This document shows positions 8,055-18,708 of a DNA stretch of 64,000 bases, piece after piece. Location of the stretch: assembly GCA_040772225.1 (NCBI GenBank), contig JAXGYO010000003.1:310001-374000 (forward strand). The letters run 5' to 3'. The position numbers and the translations under genes are program-made. This stretch comes from JAAYED01 sp040772225. GTDB taxonomy: Bacteria; Chloroflexota; Anaerolineae; UBA1429. The notes beneath the pieces were generated by a model that worked only from the letters and a program-made list of their open reading frames with translations, made no database searches and was not told where the DNA came from. How positions within the stretch are numbered: position 1 is the stretch's first letter; each line of letters starts with the position of its first letter.

Positions 8055-9569
8055 ATGCAGACCATCCAGCAGTGGGAGCGGTTCGAGTTCAGCCAAACCG
8101 TCGAGTTGCCCGCGGGCAACCCGTTCACCGAGGTGCGCTTTTCCGCCACGGTCGGAGGTGCCGGGCTAGAGCGCACGGTGGAAGGTTTCTATGATGGCGA
8201 CCGCGACGGTGCCGCCGTTTTCCGCCTGCGCTTTCTGGGCGAGGCCCCGGGCGAGTACACCTTCCAGACCCGCTCCAACCTGCCCGCGCTGGACGGCCTG
8301 ACGGGCGCCTATACCGTGACGCCAGCCGCCGAGGGGGTGCACGGCCCGGTGCGCGCCGCCGGCACCCGCTTTCGCTACGCCGACGGTGCCCCGGCGTTCA
8401 TCATGGGCACCACCGCCTACGCCTGGCACTATCGCCCGGCCGAGGTGCGCGCGCAGACGCTGGAGAGCTTTTCCCAGTACGGGTTCAACAAGATCCGCAT
8501 GCTGGTGTTCCCAAAGCAGTACTCTGGCGGGTTCGGGCAGGTGGACATCAGCTACGAGCCGCCCTGCTACCCCTTTGAGGGGGCGCCCAGAGCGTTCGAT
8601 TTCACCCGGCCCAACCCGGCCTACTTTCAGGCCTTTGAGGACAGGGTCGAGGACCTGATGCGGCGCGATATCGAGGCGGACGTGATCCTGTTTCACCCCT
8701 ACGACATGGGACACTGGGACATCGATGCGGGCATGGACGAGGATGACGCCTTGCTCTATCTGCGGTACATCATCGCGCGGCTGGCCTCCTATCGCAACGT
8801 GTGGTGGAGCCTGGCCAACGAGTACGACATCGACACGGTCCACCACGTGATCGGGCCCGACCGGCGCGACTGGGACGTGATCGGGGCCTTTATCCAGGCC
8901 CGCGACCCCTACGGCCACCTGATCTCGGCCCACAACATCCCCTTTGGGATCATCTATCCCGACCGGCACTGGCTGACCCACGTCTCGTACCAGCACCCGG
9001 ACACCTACACGCTGCTGCTGGAGCTGCTGGCCCGCTACAACAAGCCGGTGATCAACGACGAGTACCAGTACGAGGGCAACCTGCGGGACGACTGGGGCAA
9101 CTCGAGCCCGGAGCTGGTGCTGGAGCGCCACTGGAAATCCCTGATGGCCGGTGGGTATGCTACCCACGGCGAGGCCTTTGTGCGCAATAACAATCACAAA
9201 GACATTTTCTGGTCGTACGGCGGCACGATGACCGGCGAGAGCGCGCCGCGCCTGCGCTACCTGCGCGAGATCGCCGAGAGCCTGCCGCTGGATGAGATGG
9301 AGCGCCAGCCGCTCAACAGCGACAGCGGCAACATCTTCGCCCTGGCCAGGGGGCACGGCCTGGTGGTGATCTACTGCCGGTACGACCTGCCGGGCAAGCA
9401 CCCCTGGCTGGGCCCCTGGGACGGCTCCTTGCGCGGCGCCCGCTACCACGCCACGATCTATGACCTGTGGAACTGCCGCGTGCTGGAAGAGTTCGACGTG
9501 GACCGCGAGCACCAGCCGGCGTACCGGGCGTGGACGCTGATCAAGCTGGAGATGGTCGGGACGTCCTAA
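8055..9569 (+). CDS. DUF5060/DUF4038-type glycoside hydrolase
   Basis: A 504-aa protein from the ATG at 8055 (AGGAGAG 8 nt upstream). Residues 1-85 form the beta-sandwich DUF5060 domain (WERFEFSQTVELPAGNPFTEV). A TIM barrel of the DUF4038/GH140-like type follows, with FIMGTTAYAWHY, candidate acid/base Glu in WWSLANEYD and nucleophile Glu in VINDEYQYEG, and a C-terminal beta domain ending in IKLEMV. No signal peptide is seen, so it is predicted cytoplasmic. The family acts on plant or microbial glycans (apiosidase and relatives), and the substrate here is unknown. Confidence 0.85.
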   Translation: MQTIQQWERFEFSQTVELPAGNPFTEVRFSATVGGAGLERTVEGFYDGDRDGAAVFRLRFLGEAPGEYTFQTRSNLPALDGLTGAYTVTPAAEGVHGPVRAAGTRFRYADGAPAFIMGTTAYAWHYRPAEVRAQTLESFSQYGFNKIRMLVFPKQYSGGFGQVDISYEPPCYPFEGAPRAFDFTRPNPAYFQAFEDRVEDLMRRDIEADVILFHPYDMGHWDIDAGMDEDDALLYLRYIIARLASYRNVWWSLANEYDIDTVHHVIGPDRRDWDVIGAFIQARDPYGHLISAHNIPFGIIYPDRHWLTHVSYQHPDTYTLLLELLARYNKPVINDEYQYEGNLRDDWGNSSPELVLERHWKSLMAGGYATHGEAFVRNNNHKDIFWSYGGTMTGESAPRLRYLREIAESLPLDEMERQPLNSDSGNIFALARGHGLVVIYCRYDLPGKHPWLGPWDGSLRGARYHATIYDLWNCRVLEEFDVDREHQPAYRAWTLIKLEMVGTS

Positions 9570-9843
9570 CGTCTGAAGGTCGGAACGTCCGAACGTCCGA
9601 ACGTCTGGACCGCCGGCATTCCTGCCGGCATCCGGGTGGCCGGTCGGCGCTGCGCGCCGTCGCGGAGAACATGGGCCTGAGTACGGGCACGTTGGGTACA
9701 ACGTACGCGCCCCACTTGAATGCCTACCTCCGTTGTGTATGGGGTCATCTGGCAGGCGGGCCTCCATGGCGGCGCAGCGCGTGGCGCCGGCGGCCACAGA
9801 GCGCTGCCAGCATCGCAGGTCGCATCGGGAGGAGTTTCAGCAG
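9570..9843. repeat. Heptamer repeats and a covariant family-A hairpin
   Basis: Directly after the stop codon come about 30 bp of GTCCGAAC-like tandem repeats. These are followed by the hairpin GCCGGCATTCCTGCCGGC at 9612-9629, preceded by GGACC. Compared with the common form GCCGACATTCCTGTCGGC, both arms have changed together (A to G and T to C), so pairing is kept. The rest up to the methyltransferase start shows no gene. Confidence 0.8.
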
Positions 9844-10479
9844 ATGACATCGACAGGGTCGCTCCAGCCCCAGGTGGCGAGGGCGCACTATTTTACGGCG
9901 GCATACCTCAGCCCCGCGCGTCTGGCGACGTACAGCTATCAACTGCGCGAGGTGCTCGCGCTGGCTCCCGGCAGCCTGCTCGAGGTTGGCGTGGGAGGCG
10001 GCCTGGTCCTCCACACCTTGAGGTCCGCGGGGATCGCCGCCACTGGCGCGGACCTGGATCTAACCCTTGGCCCCGATCTGGTCGCCTCGGTGGTGGCGCT
10101 GCCCTTCCGGGACGAATCCTACGACGTCGTCGCCTGTTTCGAGGTCCTGGAGCATCTGCCGTGGGACCTGTTCCGGCCGGCACTGGATGAGCTCCACCGC
10201 GTCTGCCGCACGCATGCCCTCGTGAGCCTGCCCGACGCCGGGCGCGTCCTGAGGGTGCACGTCTCGCGCCTGCTGCCGAACCGGCAGATCCCGCTGGCCT
10301 TTTGGCCGGCCCGGCCGCATGTCTTTGACGGCGAGCACTACTGGGAGATCGGCAAGCGGGGCTATGCGCTGGAGCGGATCGTGGCCACCATGGCCGAGGC
10401 CGGATTCGCCCTGGAGCACACCTTCAGGCCCTGGGAGGACGTCTCGCAGCGGTTCTTTCGGCTAAGGAAGGGGAGATGA
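9844..10479 (+). CDS. Class I SAM-dependent methyltransferase
   Basis: A 211-aa methyltransferase from the ATG at 9844, preceded by GGAGG. Motif I is LLEVGVGGGLVLHTLR near residues 43-58, motif II ATGADLDLTLGPDLV, then VVALPFRDESYDVVACFEVLEHLPW (motif IV region). These are typical of methyltransferase-11/23 proteins acting on small molecules. The C-terminus has the PHVFDGEHYWEIGKRGY segment seen in glycan- or lipid-linked methyltransferases. No tight operon partner is present, and the substrate is unknown. Confidence 0.85.
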   Translation: MTSTGSLQPQVARAHYFTAAYLSPARLATYSYQLREVLALAPGSLLEVGVGGGLVLHTLRSAGIAATGADLDLTLGPDLVASVVALPFRDESYDVVACFEVLEHLPWDLFRPALDELHRVCRTHALVSLPDAGRVLRVHVSRLLPNRQIPLAFWPARPHVFDGEHYWEIGKRGYALERIVATMAEAGFALEHTFRPWEDVSQRFFRLRKGR

Positions 10480-10643
10480 GGGGGGCGTTGCTTGGCCGAG
10501 CGCGCTGCACGTGGTAGACTGCGCGTGCTTCTGCAGGCAACGGTGAAGAAGACGCCAGCTTCGCACTGAGCGAAGCGGTTCAGTGTGCTCCCCTGCGAGG
10601 GAGATCGACAATACTAGCTGCGATCTGAGATGGAAGGGACATC

Positions 10644-13256
10644 GTGACACATCTGTACGAGGTCTTGGCAGACGAGGCCCGACGCTGGCGCGACGCTCAC
10701 TATGTGTGTGAGAAGTACCCGGCGATCGGCGAGATACTCGACTGGCAGGTCGATACTGAGAGCGGCGTTATGCGTTTCCTGCGCAAGCCACAGTTGCGAG
10801 CGCTCGAGGTCTACTGGTACCTGCGATTGGTCAGGCAGACGCCCACGATCCTGCAACTCTATGATCAGTGTTTCCCGGATGCGGATGTCTGGCTAGATGC
10901 GCTTGGCATACCCGACGGTGCGTTCAAGGCCGCTGGCTATAGCCTGGATCGCTTCTGGAAACACCTGTCTTCCGACGATGACTATGTGAAGAAGTTCCGT
11001 CTGCAGGCGGTGCGGGAGAGTCTGGGGCTGGAGTATCCAAGCTACATTTTCGCCCTTGCGATGGGCGCAGGGAAAACCGTGCTCATTGGGTCTATTGTCG
11101 CGACCGAGTTTGCGCTGGCAATGGAATACCCGGACGCCGATTTCGCGCAGAATGCCCTGGTGTTCGCGCCCGGGAAAACGATCCTGGAGGCCTTGAGGCA
11201 ACTAGAGGCGGTGCCGTACGAGAAAATACTACCGCCGCGGCTTCATAGGTCGTTCGCGGCCTCGGTAAAAGTCACCTTTACCCGCGATGGCGACCCCGAC
11301 ATTCCAGTTGTTGAGGGCTCGAGCTTTAACCTGGTCGTCACAAACACTGAGAAGATCCGTATCACTGCAGAGACGATACGTAAAGGAGACCTGGGACCTC
11401 TGTTTGGCGATCAGCAGGTGGATGAGGCAAAGCGCGCCGTTGCGAACCGCCGCCTGCAGACCATCGCAAGCCTGCCCAGGCTGGCCTTGTTCTCGGATGA
11501 GGCTCATCATCTCTACGGCCAGTCTCTTGAAACGGGACTCAAGCGAGTGCGCCAGACTGTTGATTATCTCGCCAATCAGACTCAGGTCATCTGTGTAGTC
11601 AACACGACGGGGACCCCATACTACCAACGCCAACCTCTCAAAGATGTGGTGGTGTGGTACGGCCTTTCTGAAGGGATAACCGATGGATATCTCAAAGAAT
11701 TGGCTGGCAACATCCAGGCGTATGACTTTGAGGGAGACGCCGACCAGTACGTACGCCACGTCGTGAAAGACTTTTTCCAGGACTATGGCCACGTCACGCT
11801 TCCTAACGGCGCACCCGCACGGCTAGCCATGTACTTTCCGCAAACCGACGATCTGGCATCGCTCCGGCCAACGATCGACCTGGCGCTGACTGAGATCGGT
11901 GAATCGCCGACGGTGTGTCTCGTGAACACGTCTGACGAGGGGCTTACCAAGCCCGCGGACATCGATGCATTCAACCGGCTCAACGATCCAGCGTCGCCGC
12001 ACCGCGTGATCATGCTAGTGAACAAGGGCACTGAGGGATGGAACTGTCCCAGCCTGTTTGCGTGCGCTCTGGTGCGCAAGCTGACCACCTCGAACAACTT
12101 TGTGCTGCAGGCTGCCAGCCGATGCCTCCGGCAGGTGCCTGGAAATGAGCACAAGGCGCGGGTATATCTGTCCCAGGACAACTTTGGCATTCTGGACAAG
12201 CAACTGCAGGAAACGTACGGTCAGACGATAGCTGATCTCAACCACGAAGCGACAGAGACTCGCAGACAACGCATCGTCGTCAGGAAGGTCGGCATCCCAC
12301 CGCTCACTGGTAACCCAGATCGTGCGAACAGTCGTACCGACAGAAGCGCAAAGCGGCCCGCTGCACCTGGTCCGTCCGACCTACGAGCAGCCCGCTATGA
12401 CCCGGCAGGACTATGGCCTGGCCATACAGGAGTCAACCTCACAGGTCTTGGTCGAGGTCGGCGGCACCATCGTTGTCCAGACAGACACGTCCAGCGTCAG
12501 CTGCTACGTTGCTGCCGTAGAACTGTCAGCTCGATACCGCCTCGACTATTGGGAGGTCTATGGGCAGTTAAGGCAGATCTATGGAGAGCACGCGATCCCA
12601 TCTTCCCACATGGACGATCTGTGTCGTCAGATTGAAGAGCAGCGGTGTAGTTACGAGGTGCGCGAGGAGACTGTGGATCGAGCGCTGGCTCTGGTAAGGC
12701 TCGAGGGTTTCGCGCGAGAACATGATGTCTCTGGAGGCGAGGTCTACACGGCTGAGATCGTCTATCCCCGAGATCGCGAGCATCTACTGATGGCCTATGG
12801 TGCGATCAAGTCCGACGCGGACTTTGGCTTCCACTATACTCCGTACAACTTTGACTCCAACCCGGAGATGAGCTTCTTCGAACAGATGCTGCGTGACATG
12901 GACGAGAATCCTGACGAGGTTGAGGACATCTACTTCACTGGAGCGCTGACGGACCCCGGTAAGACGGACTTTAGCGTGGAGTACAAGGATGGCGACGGCC
13001 GATGGCGTCGCTACACGCCGGATTTTGTCATCAGGCGCAAGGATGGCAAGACTCTTATCGTCGAGATCAAGCGCGAGCATGACCGCGAGCATCCCATTGA
13101 TGGGCAAGATGGCCTCAAGGCGCTGGCTCTCGGCGCTGGGAAAGCCTCAACACAGACCGCCTGCAGTACCAGATGGTATTTACAAGCAGTGCCACAGTGC
13201 CCTATGACCGGCTTGCGGAAGCGCGAGCCTTCGTGAGAGGAAGCGAATATGAGTGA
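10644..13256 (+). pseudogene. Type III restriction enzyme helicase/nuclease subunit (Res), two frameshifts
   Basis: GTG start at 10644 with GGAAGG upstream. The N-terminal part is a superfamily 2 helicase: Walker A MGAGKT near residue 142, DEAH box in LFSDEAHHL, NTTGTPYY, and motif VI QAASRCLRQ. The frame is lost near 12310 (one extra base in CTCACTGGTAAC) and continues one frame over. It shifts again near 13120-13140, finally ending at the TGA at 13256. The last domain keeps the PD-(D/E)xK nuclease signature YTPDFVIRRKDG...LIVEIK. Reconstructed length is about 870 residues, normal for Res. ATP-driven cleavage partner of Mod (13249-15127). As written it cannot yield the full protein. Confidence 0.85.
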
Positions 13257-15127
13257 GAACGTTACTGTGCACATCACGCCAAGGGATTGGAATGCTCGTG
13301 TGGGTCGGCAAGCGTCCCGCTCTCGGCGGTGACGGCGTTCCCTGCCCAACACATCGAGACATACGATCCGGTCGAGAGCGCGCGACCGCAGGATTCCTGG
13401 GGCGACTGGCCCCCCGGCTATCCCCAAGGGGGGCTGCTGTTCCACGGTGACAATAAGGAGGTCCGGCGGCCCATCTTCTCATCAACGGTTTTCGCAATAA
13501 GGTCAGGCTGGTATGCATTGACCCGCCATTTGACTCGGGGCGGACTATGTTCGTTCTGTTCGACTGCGGTGGATCTGAAAGGTACCGCGACCAGGCAGGC
13601 GAGGCATATAGTCTAGTGAGCAGATGCAGTATTCGGATATCTGGGCTAATGACACTCTATCTCCAGTTCATGTACGAAAGGCTTATTCTCCTTGGGAACT
13701 GCTATCGTCAGATGGGAGCATCTTTGTTCACTACGACTACAGAAGAGGGCACCATTTCGGCTCCTCTCGACGAGGTGTTTGGGTCCGCAAATCTGCGTGG
13801 AATGAGATAATTTGGCAGGGTACAGCGGTGTAAAGAACAAGCGGCTCAAAAGTACACGAACCAGACAGACAGCATCTACTGGTACTCTAGGTCCGACAGT
13901 GTCGCATTCAACCAGCCGTACAAGCCCATGAGCGAGGCCTATGTGGCGGCGGAGTATAAGTACGTCGATGAAGAGGGGCGCAGGTACGCACTGCTTCGAG
14001 GCCGTGATTATGTTACTGGCAAGGCAACGACGAAGAAGTACCTGGATGAGAACCCCGGGGCGCCGATCACGACTCTCTGGGATGAGGACGGGCTGCAGCT
14101 CAACACGTCTTCTGGCGAGCGGCTGGGCTATCCTACGCAGAAACCCGAAGCATTACTGGAGCGGATAGTCCTCGCACATTCCGATCCTGGTGACTTGGTC
14201 TTGGACTGCTTCATCGGCTCCGGTACTGCCGCCGCTGTGGCACAACAACTCGGGCGTCGCTGGATTGGCTGCGACATCAACAAAGGCGCGATCCAGATCA
14301 CCTCTAAACGTCTTCAGGCCATCATCAGCGAGCAGATCGCGTCGGCTTCATCGGATCCGCAGGAGGAAGCTGTCGAGAACGACGATAGCTCCGACGGCGC
14401 TGCCCAGTGGTCTTTCACCGTGTGGCGAGTCAATGACTATGACCTGCAGATCCAGCACAACGAGGCCGTGAATCTTGCCTGCGAGCACATTGGCATTGAG
14501 CGAACTCGAGCGGACTCGTTCTTTGATGGACTGCTAGGCGACAGGCTGGCAAAGATCATCCCCTTCAATCACCCGCTTTCCCCGCTCGATCTCGACGAGA
14601 TCCGCCGTGAGGTGGAGGCACGACCGGACGAGGATCGGAGCATCACCGTCGTTGCCCTGGGAAAGGAACTGGCCGCCGATGCGTGGCTAGAGAACTGGAA
14701 CAGGATGCGGGGAGGGGCAAAGGCTGCCAACCGCATCGATGTGATCGAGCTGCGCACGGATCCCAAGTATGGCACGTTCTTCGAACACCGGCCCGCTACC
14801 GCCAAGGTGCGCGTAGAACGCAGCGGGGAGCGCATTCAAGTCGAGATTGTGGACTTTGTGTCGCCCACGATCATCGAAAGGCTCAAGCAGCAGAAGGGCG
14901 TCTTGACACCTGAGATCACTGACTGGCGGGCAATGGTCGACTGCGTGCTGATCGACCCATCCTATGATGGCCTCGTGTTCAACATCGCTCTATCGGATGC
15001 CCCGGCCAAGAAAGACGACTTGGTCGAAGGCACCTACGAGTTGTTAGCCCCACACGAACCAACCACTGTGGCGGTGAAGATCATCGACATGTTGGGCGAA
15101 GAGGTGCTCCTCATGACTGAGGTGTGA
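13249..15127 (+). pseudogene. Type III DNA methyltransferase subunit (Mod), multiple frameshifts
   Basis: The ATG at 13249 overlaps the end of Res, the usual coupled arrangement. It encodes MSENVTVHITPRDW and then loses frame near 13290. Between 13290 and 13930 the coherent protein hops repeatedly between frames: LLFHGDNKEV, CIDPPFDSG (catalytic DPPF motif), QMQYSDIWANDT, LQFMYERLIL. From 13928 one open frame encodes the rest, with the SAM-binding motif LDCFIGSGTAAAVAQQLG followed by WIGCDINK. Frame breaks number at least six, too many for one sequencing slip. The product would be an N6-adenine methyltransferase that specifies the recognition site. Confidence 0.82.
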
Positions 15128-15139
15128 TCGCTCTCCCTC

Positions 15140-16660
15140 CTACACCCTCTGCCTGTACTGCAGCGCCTCGGCCAGATGCGCCGCCTGGATCCCCTCGCTC
15201 CCCGCCAGGTCCGCGATGGTGCGGGAGAGTTTGAGCACGCGGTGGTAGCCGCGGGCACTCAGGCCCAACTGGCGCATGGCGGCCTTGATCAGCGCCTTGC
15301 CCGCGTCGTCCAGCTCGCAGTGGCGGCGTACCTCGCCGGGGCCCATGTCGGCGTTACATGTTAAGGAAGTGCTATTCCCGAATCTTGCCGTCTGGCGGGC
15401 GCGGGCGGCCTCCACCCGGGCGCGGATCGCCGCCGAGGGCTCGCCCAGGGTGCGGCCCGCCAGCTTTTCATAGTCCACGGTGGGCACGTCCACGTGGATG
15501 TCGATGCGGTCCATCATGGGCCCCGACACGCGCTTTTGGTACGCCTCCACCAGCCCGCGGCTGCAGGTGCAGTCGTGGGTGGGGTCGCCGTGGTAGCCGC
15601 AGGGGCAGGGGTTCATGGCGCCGACGAGCATGAAATTGGCGGGAAAGACCAGCGAGCCTGCGGCGCGGGAGATGGTGACGAACTTGTCCTCCAGCGGCTG
15701 GCGGAGGACCTCCAGGGTGCGCATGCCGAACTCGGGCAGTTCATCCAGAAAGAGCACGCCCCGGTGCGCCAGCGAGACCTCGCCCGGCCGCGGCCAGTGG
15801 CCGCCGCCCACCAGCCCCGCCGTGGAGATGGTGTGGTGCGGCGCGCGAAAGGGGCGCAGGCGCATCAGCGGGCGTTCGGGGGGCAGCATCCCGGTGACGG
15901 AATAGATCTTTGTGACCTCCAGCGCCTCTTCGATCCCCATGCGCGGCAGGATCGAGGGCAGCGCCCGGGCCAGCAGGGTCTTGCCCGAGCCGGGCGGGCC
16001 CATCATACGCACGCAGTGCCCGCCCGCGGCGGCCACCTCCAGCGCGCGCTTGACGTGCTCCTGCCCGCGAATCTCGGAGAAATCGACCGCCACCTGCGGC
16101 TCTTCATCGGCGAGCGTGGCGGGGTCCGGCACGTAGGGCGGGATCAGCACCAGGTTGTTGAGGTGCATCGCCAGTTGCCCCAGCGATTCCACCGCGTAGA
16201 TGGTCATCCCGGGAATCAGGGCGGCCTCGGGGGCGTCGGCGGCAGGGACGTACATGCGGGTGATCCCCTGCTCGCGGGCCACCGAGGCCATGGAGAGGAT
16301 ACCATTCACGTGGCGCACGCTGCCGTCCAGCGAGAGCTCGCCGACGAACATCTGGTCGCCGTCCACCGGGGGAAGGACGTTGCCCCCGGCGAGGATCCCC
16401 ACGGCGATGGGCAGGTCGTAGGCGGGACCCTCCTTGTGAAGGTCGGCCGGGGCGAGGTTGATGGTCACAGGGCGCGACGGGAAGGACAGCCGCGAGTTGA
16501 ATATGGCGGAGCGCACCCGCTGGCGCGACTCCTGGATGGCGGCGTCGGGCAGGCCCACGATATCGATGCGACCCATCTCGCCCGGGTGGACGTCCACCTC
16601 CACGTCGACCAGCACGCCCTCCAGGCCGACGAGTGCACAACTGGTGATCTTGGCGAGCAC
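15140..16660 (-). CDS. comM: YifB/ComM-family Mg-chelatase-like AAA+ ATPase
   Basis: A 506-aa protein with a GTG start at 16660 (AAGGAGG upstream). The N-terminal ChlI-like domain begins MLAKITSCALVGLEG and contains VGLPDAAIQESRQRVRSA. The AAA+ core has Walker A MGPPGSGKT near residue 215 and Walker B GVLFLDELPEF. NPCPCGYHGDP and the CTC cysteine pattern follow, then the C-terminal helical domain LSARGYHRVLKLSRTIADLAG. ComM is a hexameric branch-migration helicase used in natural transformation in other bacteria. Convergent with the mod remnant, with only 12 bp between them. Confidence 0.93.
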   Translation of the reverse strand: MLAKITSCALVGLEGVLVDVEVDVHPGEMGRIDIVGLPDAAIQESRQRVRSAIFNSRLSFPSRPVTINLAPADLHKEGPAYDLPIAVGILAGGNVLPPVDGDQMFVGELSLDGSVRHVNGILSMASVAREQGITRMYVPAADAPEAALIPGMTIYAVESLGQLAMHLNNLVLIPPYVPDPATLADEEPQVAVDFSEIRGQEHVKRALEVAAAGGHCVRMMGPPGSGKTLLARALPSILPRMGIEEALEVTKIYSVTGMLPPERPLMRLRPFRAPHHTISTAGLVGGGHWPRPGEVSLAHRGVLFLDELPEFGMRTLEVLRQPLEDKFVTISRAAGSLVFPANFMLVGAMNPCPCGYHGDPTHDCTCSRGLVEAYQKRVSGPMMDRIDIHVDVPTVDYEKLAGRTLGEPSAAIRARVEAARARQTARFGNSTSLTCNADMGPGEVRRHCELDDAGKALIKAAMRQLGLSARGYHRVLKLSRTIADLAGSEGIQAAHLAEALQYRQRV

Positions 16661-16917
16661 GGGAGCCTCCTTGATGCTGCGACGATGGGGCCGTTACTGG
16701 AGGCGAGGATAGCACAGGGCGAGGGCACGGCGCAAGCGTCTGGGCGATTCAAGATGACAGATTGCAGATCACAGATTGCAGAGGCAGGGTCGGAGCGCCC
16801 CGAGTCCGCACTATCGGGCGGACTTGGAACGCCTACCAGGGCGGGTTCTATTTGCAATCTGCAATCTTCAATCTGAAATGTGAAATCTTCAATCTGGTCT
16901 CTGCAATCTGCAATCTC
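16661..16917. repeat. Facing CAGATTGCAGAT / ATCTGCAATCTG repeats
   Basis: From about 16750 to 16790 there are tandem CAGATTGCAGAT-type words. From about 16850 to 16917 there are the complementary words (CAATCTGCAATCT, repeated, with shorter variants). The two blocks can pair as a long imperfect hairpin across about 70 bp. The second block runs straight into the stop codon of the membrane protein gene. The same word family reappears inside the coding region at about 48630-48690. No gene is seen here. Confidence 0.75.
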
Positions 16918-18285
16918 TCACGCCCACCCGAACAGCGGCGGGAAGACGATCACGACGAGCGCGGCCCAGGTGGCGTATACGGGCAGGTAAGCCGTCTGCC
17001 AGCGCTCCAGCGCGGCAAAGGGGACGCGCCTCCGCAAAAAGCGCAGGTAGAGCACCGCGGACCAGGCCAGGTTGATCAGCAGGATCACGTTCTCGCCCAG
17101 GGCGGCCACTTTGTTGGGGCTGAACCCCCACTCGCTGATACGGGCGGCGATGGCCCACAGCGCGGCCCCATCGGCCAGGAGCGCGGCGATCACCAGCACC
17201 ACCTGCAGCACGTCCCAGATACCGGCAGGGGACTGCGGGTCGCGGGCCGAGATTGAGTACAACAGCAGGCCCAGCACCACCACGAGCAGCAGGTCAAAGG
17301 CGATCAGGATGTCGCGCTGGATATCGATGGGATTGCCGGTCCACAGCAGGGCGCCCAGGAAGGTCAGTAGCAGCACGGCGAAAAGCGGCGTGAACAGGCG
17401 CGTGAGCACGGGCGCCATATTCTCGATCACGCTCTGCTTGGCTTCCACCAGCCAGGCGGCAATGATCACTGCGCCGGCCGCTCCGCAGGGCAGCAGCCAG
17501 GACGCGACGAAATCTTCGGCATAGATGCCAATGGCATCAAAGATCAGGAGCACGAATACGGTCAGCACGCCGCCGCCCAGCGCGATGAGCACATAGTAGA
17601 TGAACAGCTCGCCGGAAAAGCGCACGAAATCCATGCGGCCGGCTACCGCGTGCCAGCGCTCACCGGCGTAGGCCATGCCCACGATCAGCCAGAGCGCGAT
17701 CGGCAGGTGTAGCGCCGTGAGCGCCTCGGTGTGGCCGGGCTGGCCAAAGGGATAGACGTTGGCAAAGATGGCTGCCACGACAAAGGCCGCGGCGAACCAG
17801 CGAGCGGCACGCGCGTCCAGGCCCCGCTTCCACACGAAATAGCCGGTCAGCAGCGGCAGCACGAAAAGGCTCAGGTTGCGGGCGTAGACGTTGCCGTCCT
17901 CCACCGTGTCGAGCCCAAACAGCGCCGGCAGCTTGATGAGTATTGCCGCCGCCACGGCGAGCATGATCGCGACGATGGTATCCGTGCGTTCCCGGGCACG
18001 TGACGCCCCCGAGTCCGACGGGACGACCAGTTGCTTCCAGAGGCGCTCCGAGTGCTCGATGGCATACTCGCGCGAGAGGGCGTCGAGGGCGCCAATGCGC
18101 TTGACCGCCACCAGGAAAGCCTCATCGGTGTCGAGCCCCGCCTCCTGCAGACCGGCGACCTGCTCGCGCAGATGGTCCTCCAGCTCCGCCACATCCACGG
18201 CGTGGATCGCCTGGCGGCGGCGGAGATAGCTTCGCCACTGGTCGATCTTGTCCTCGAGCGCTGGGTCATGCACTGTGGTTGTCAT
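16918..18285 (-). CDS. HAAS-domain (permease prefix 1) multi-pass membrane protein
   Basis: 455 aa from the ATG at 18285. Residues 1-75 form a HAAS-type cytoplasmic helical domain (YLRRRQAIHAVDVAELEDHLREQV...GLDTDEAFLVAVKRIG), the unit that typically binds or partners PadR regulators. The rest has about ten hydrophobic segments, for example LFVLPLLTGYFVW and LLLVVVLGLLLYS. It lies 2 bp downstream of padR, a very common pair. Its function is unknown; such proteins are probably integral-membrane sensors or anti-regulators. Confidence 0.82.
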   Translation of the reverse strand: MTTTVHDPALEDKIDQWRSYLRRRQAIHAVDVAELEDHLREQVAGLQEAGLDTDEAFLVAVKRIGALDALSREYAIEHSERLWKQLVVPSDSGASRARERTDTIVAIMLAVAAAILIKLPALFGLDTVEDGNVYARNLSLFVLPLLTGYFVWKRGLDARAARWFAAAFVVAAIFANVYPFGQPGHTEALTALHLPIALWLIVGMAYAGERWHAVAGRMDFVRFSGELFIYYVLIALGGGVLTVFVLLIFDAIGIYAEDFVASWLLPCGAAGAVIIAAWLVEAKQSVIENMAPVLTRLFTPLFAVLLLTFLGALLWTGNPIDIQRDILIAFDLLLVVVLGLLLYSISARDPQSPAGIWDVLQVVLVIAALLADGAALWAIAARISEWGFSPNKVAALGENVILLINLAWSAVLYLRFLRRRVPFAALERWQTAYLPVYATWAALVVIVFPPLFGWA

Positions 18286-18287
18286 TT

Positions 18288-18674
18288 TCAGGCTCCTTGC
18301 GGCAGTGCCGCGTATGATGTGGCGTGGGTCAGCGGAATAGATAGCGTGACTGTGTGCCAGAGGCCCCGCAGCGTGGCGTCGACCGCTTGCCACTGGCGGC
18401 GCTCCTCGGCGAGCTGCGTGCGGCCTCGCGCGGTGATGCGGTAGTACTTGCGGCGGCGGCCGCTCTCTGCCACCTCCCAGCGCGCCTCGACATATCCCAG
18501 GCGCTCCAGGCGGTGCAGCACCGGGTAGAGCATCCCGTCGGTCCAGGCCATGCGCCCGCCCGAGAGCTCCCGCACGCGCTGGAGGATGGCATAGCCGTAG
18601 CTGTCCCCCTCGGCCAGGATCGCCAGCACGATCGGGGTCGAGGAGGCAGCGATCAGGTCTTTGTTGATCTCCAT
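18288..18674 (-). CDS. PadR-family transcriptional regulator
   Basis: A 128-aa protein from the ATG at 18674 with GGAGG upstream. It has the PadR winged helix: PIVLAILAEGDSYGYAILQRVRELSG, WTDGMLYPVLHRLERLGYVEARWE and GRRRKYYRITARGRTQLAEER. The short C-terminal helix is for dimerisation. PadR proteins normally repress their own operon in response to small ligands. Its own promoter overlaps an ATACAT-N9-ATGTAT dyad at 18712-18732, strongly suggesting autorepression of padR plus the adjacent membrane protein gene. Confidence 0.92.
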   Translation of the reverse strand: MEINKDLIAASSTPIVLAILAEGDSYGYAILQRVRELSGGRMAWTDGMLYPVLHRLERLGYVEARWEVAESGRRRKYYRITARGRTQLAEERRQWQAVDATLRGLWHTVTLSIPLTHATSYAALPQGA

Positions 18675-18708
18675 ACCGGCCTCCCTGATGTGCAACTTAC
18701 CTAGCAGC

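Noticed and set aside
12308..12340. Programmed ribosomal frameshift in Res
   Set aside because: No slippery heptamer or obvious stimulatory structure. A second break near 13130 and many in mod point to decay.
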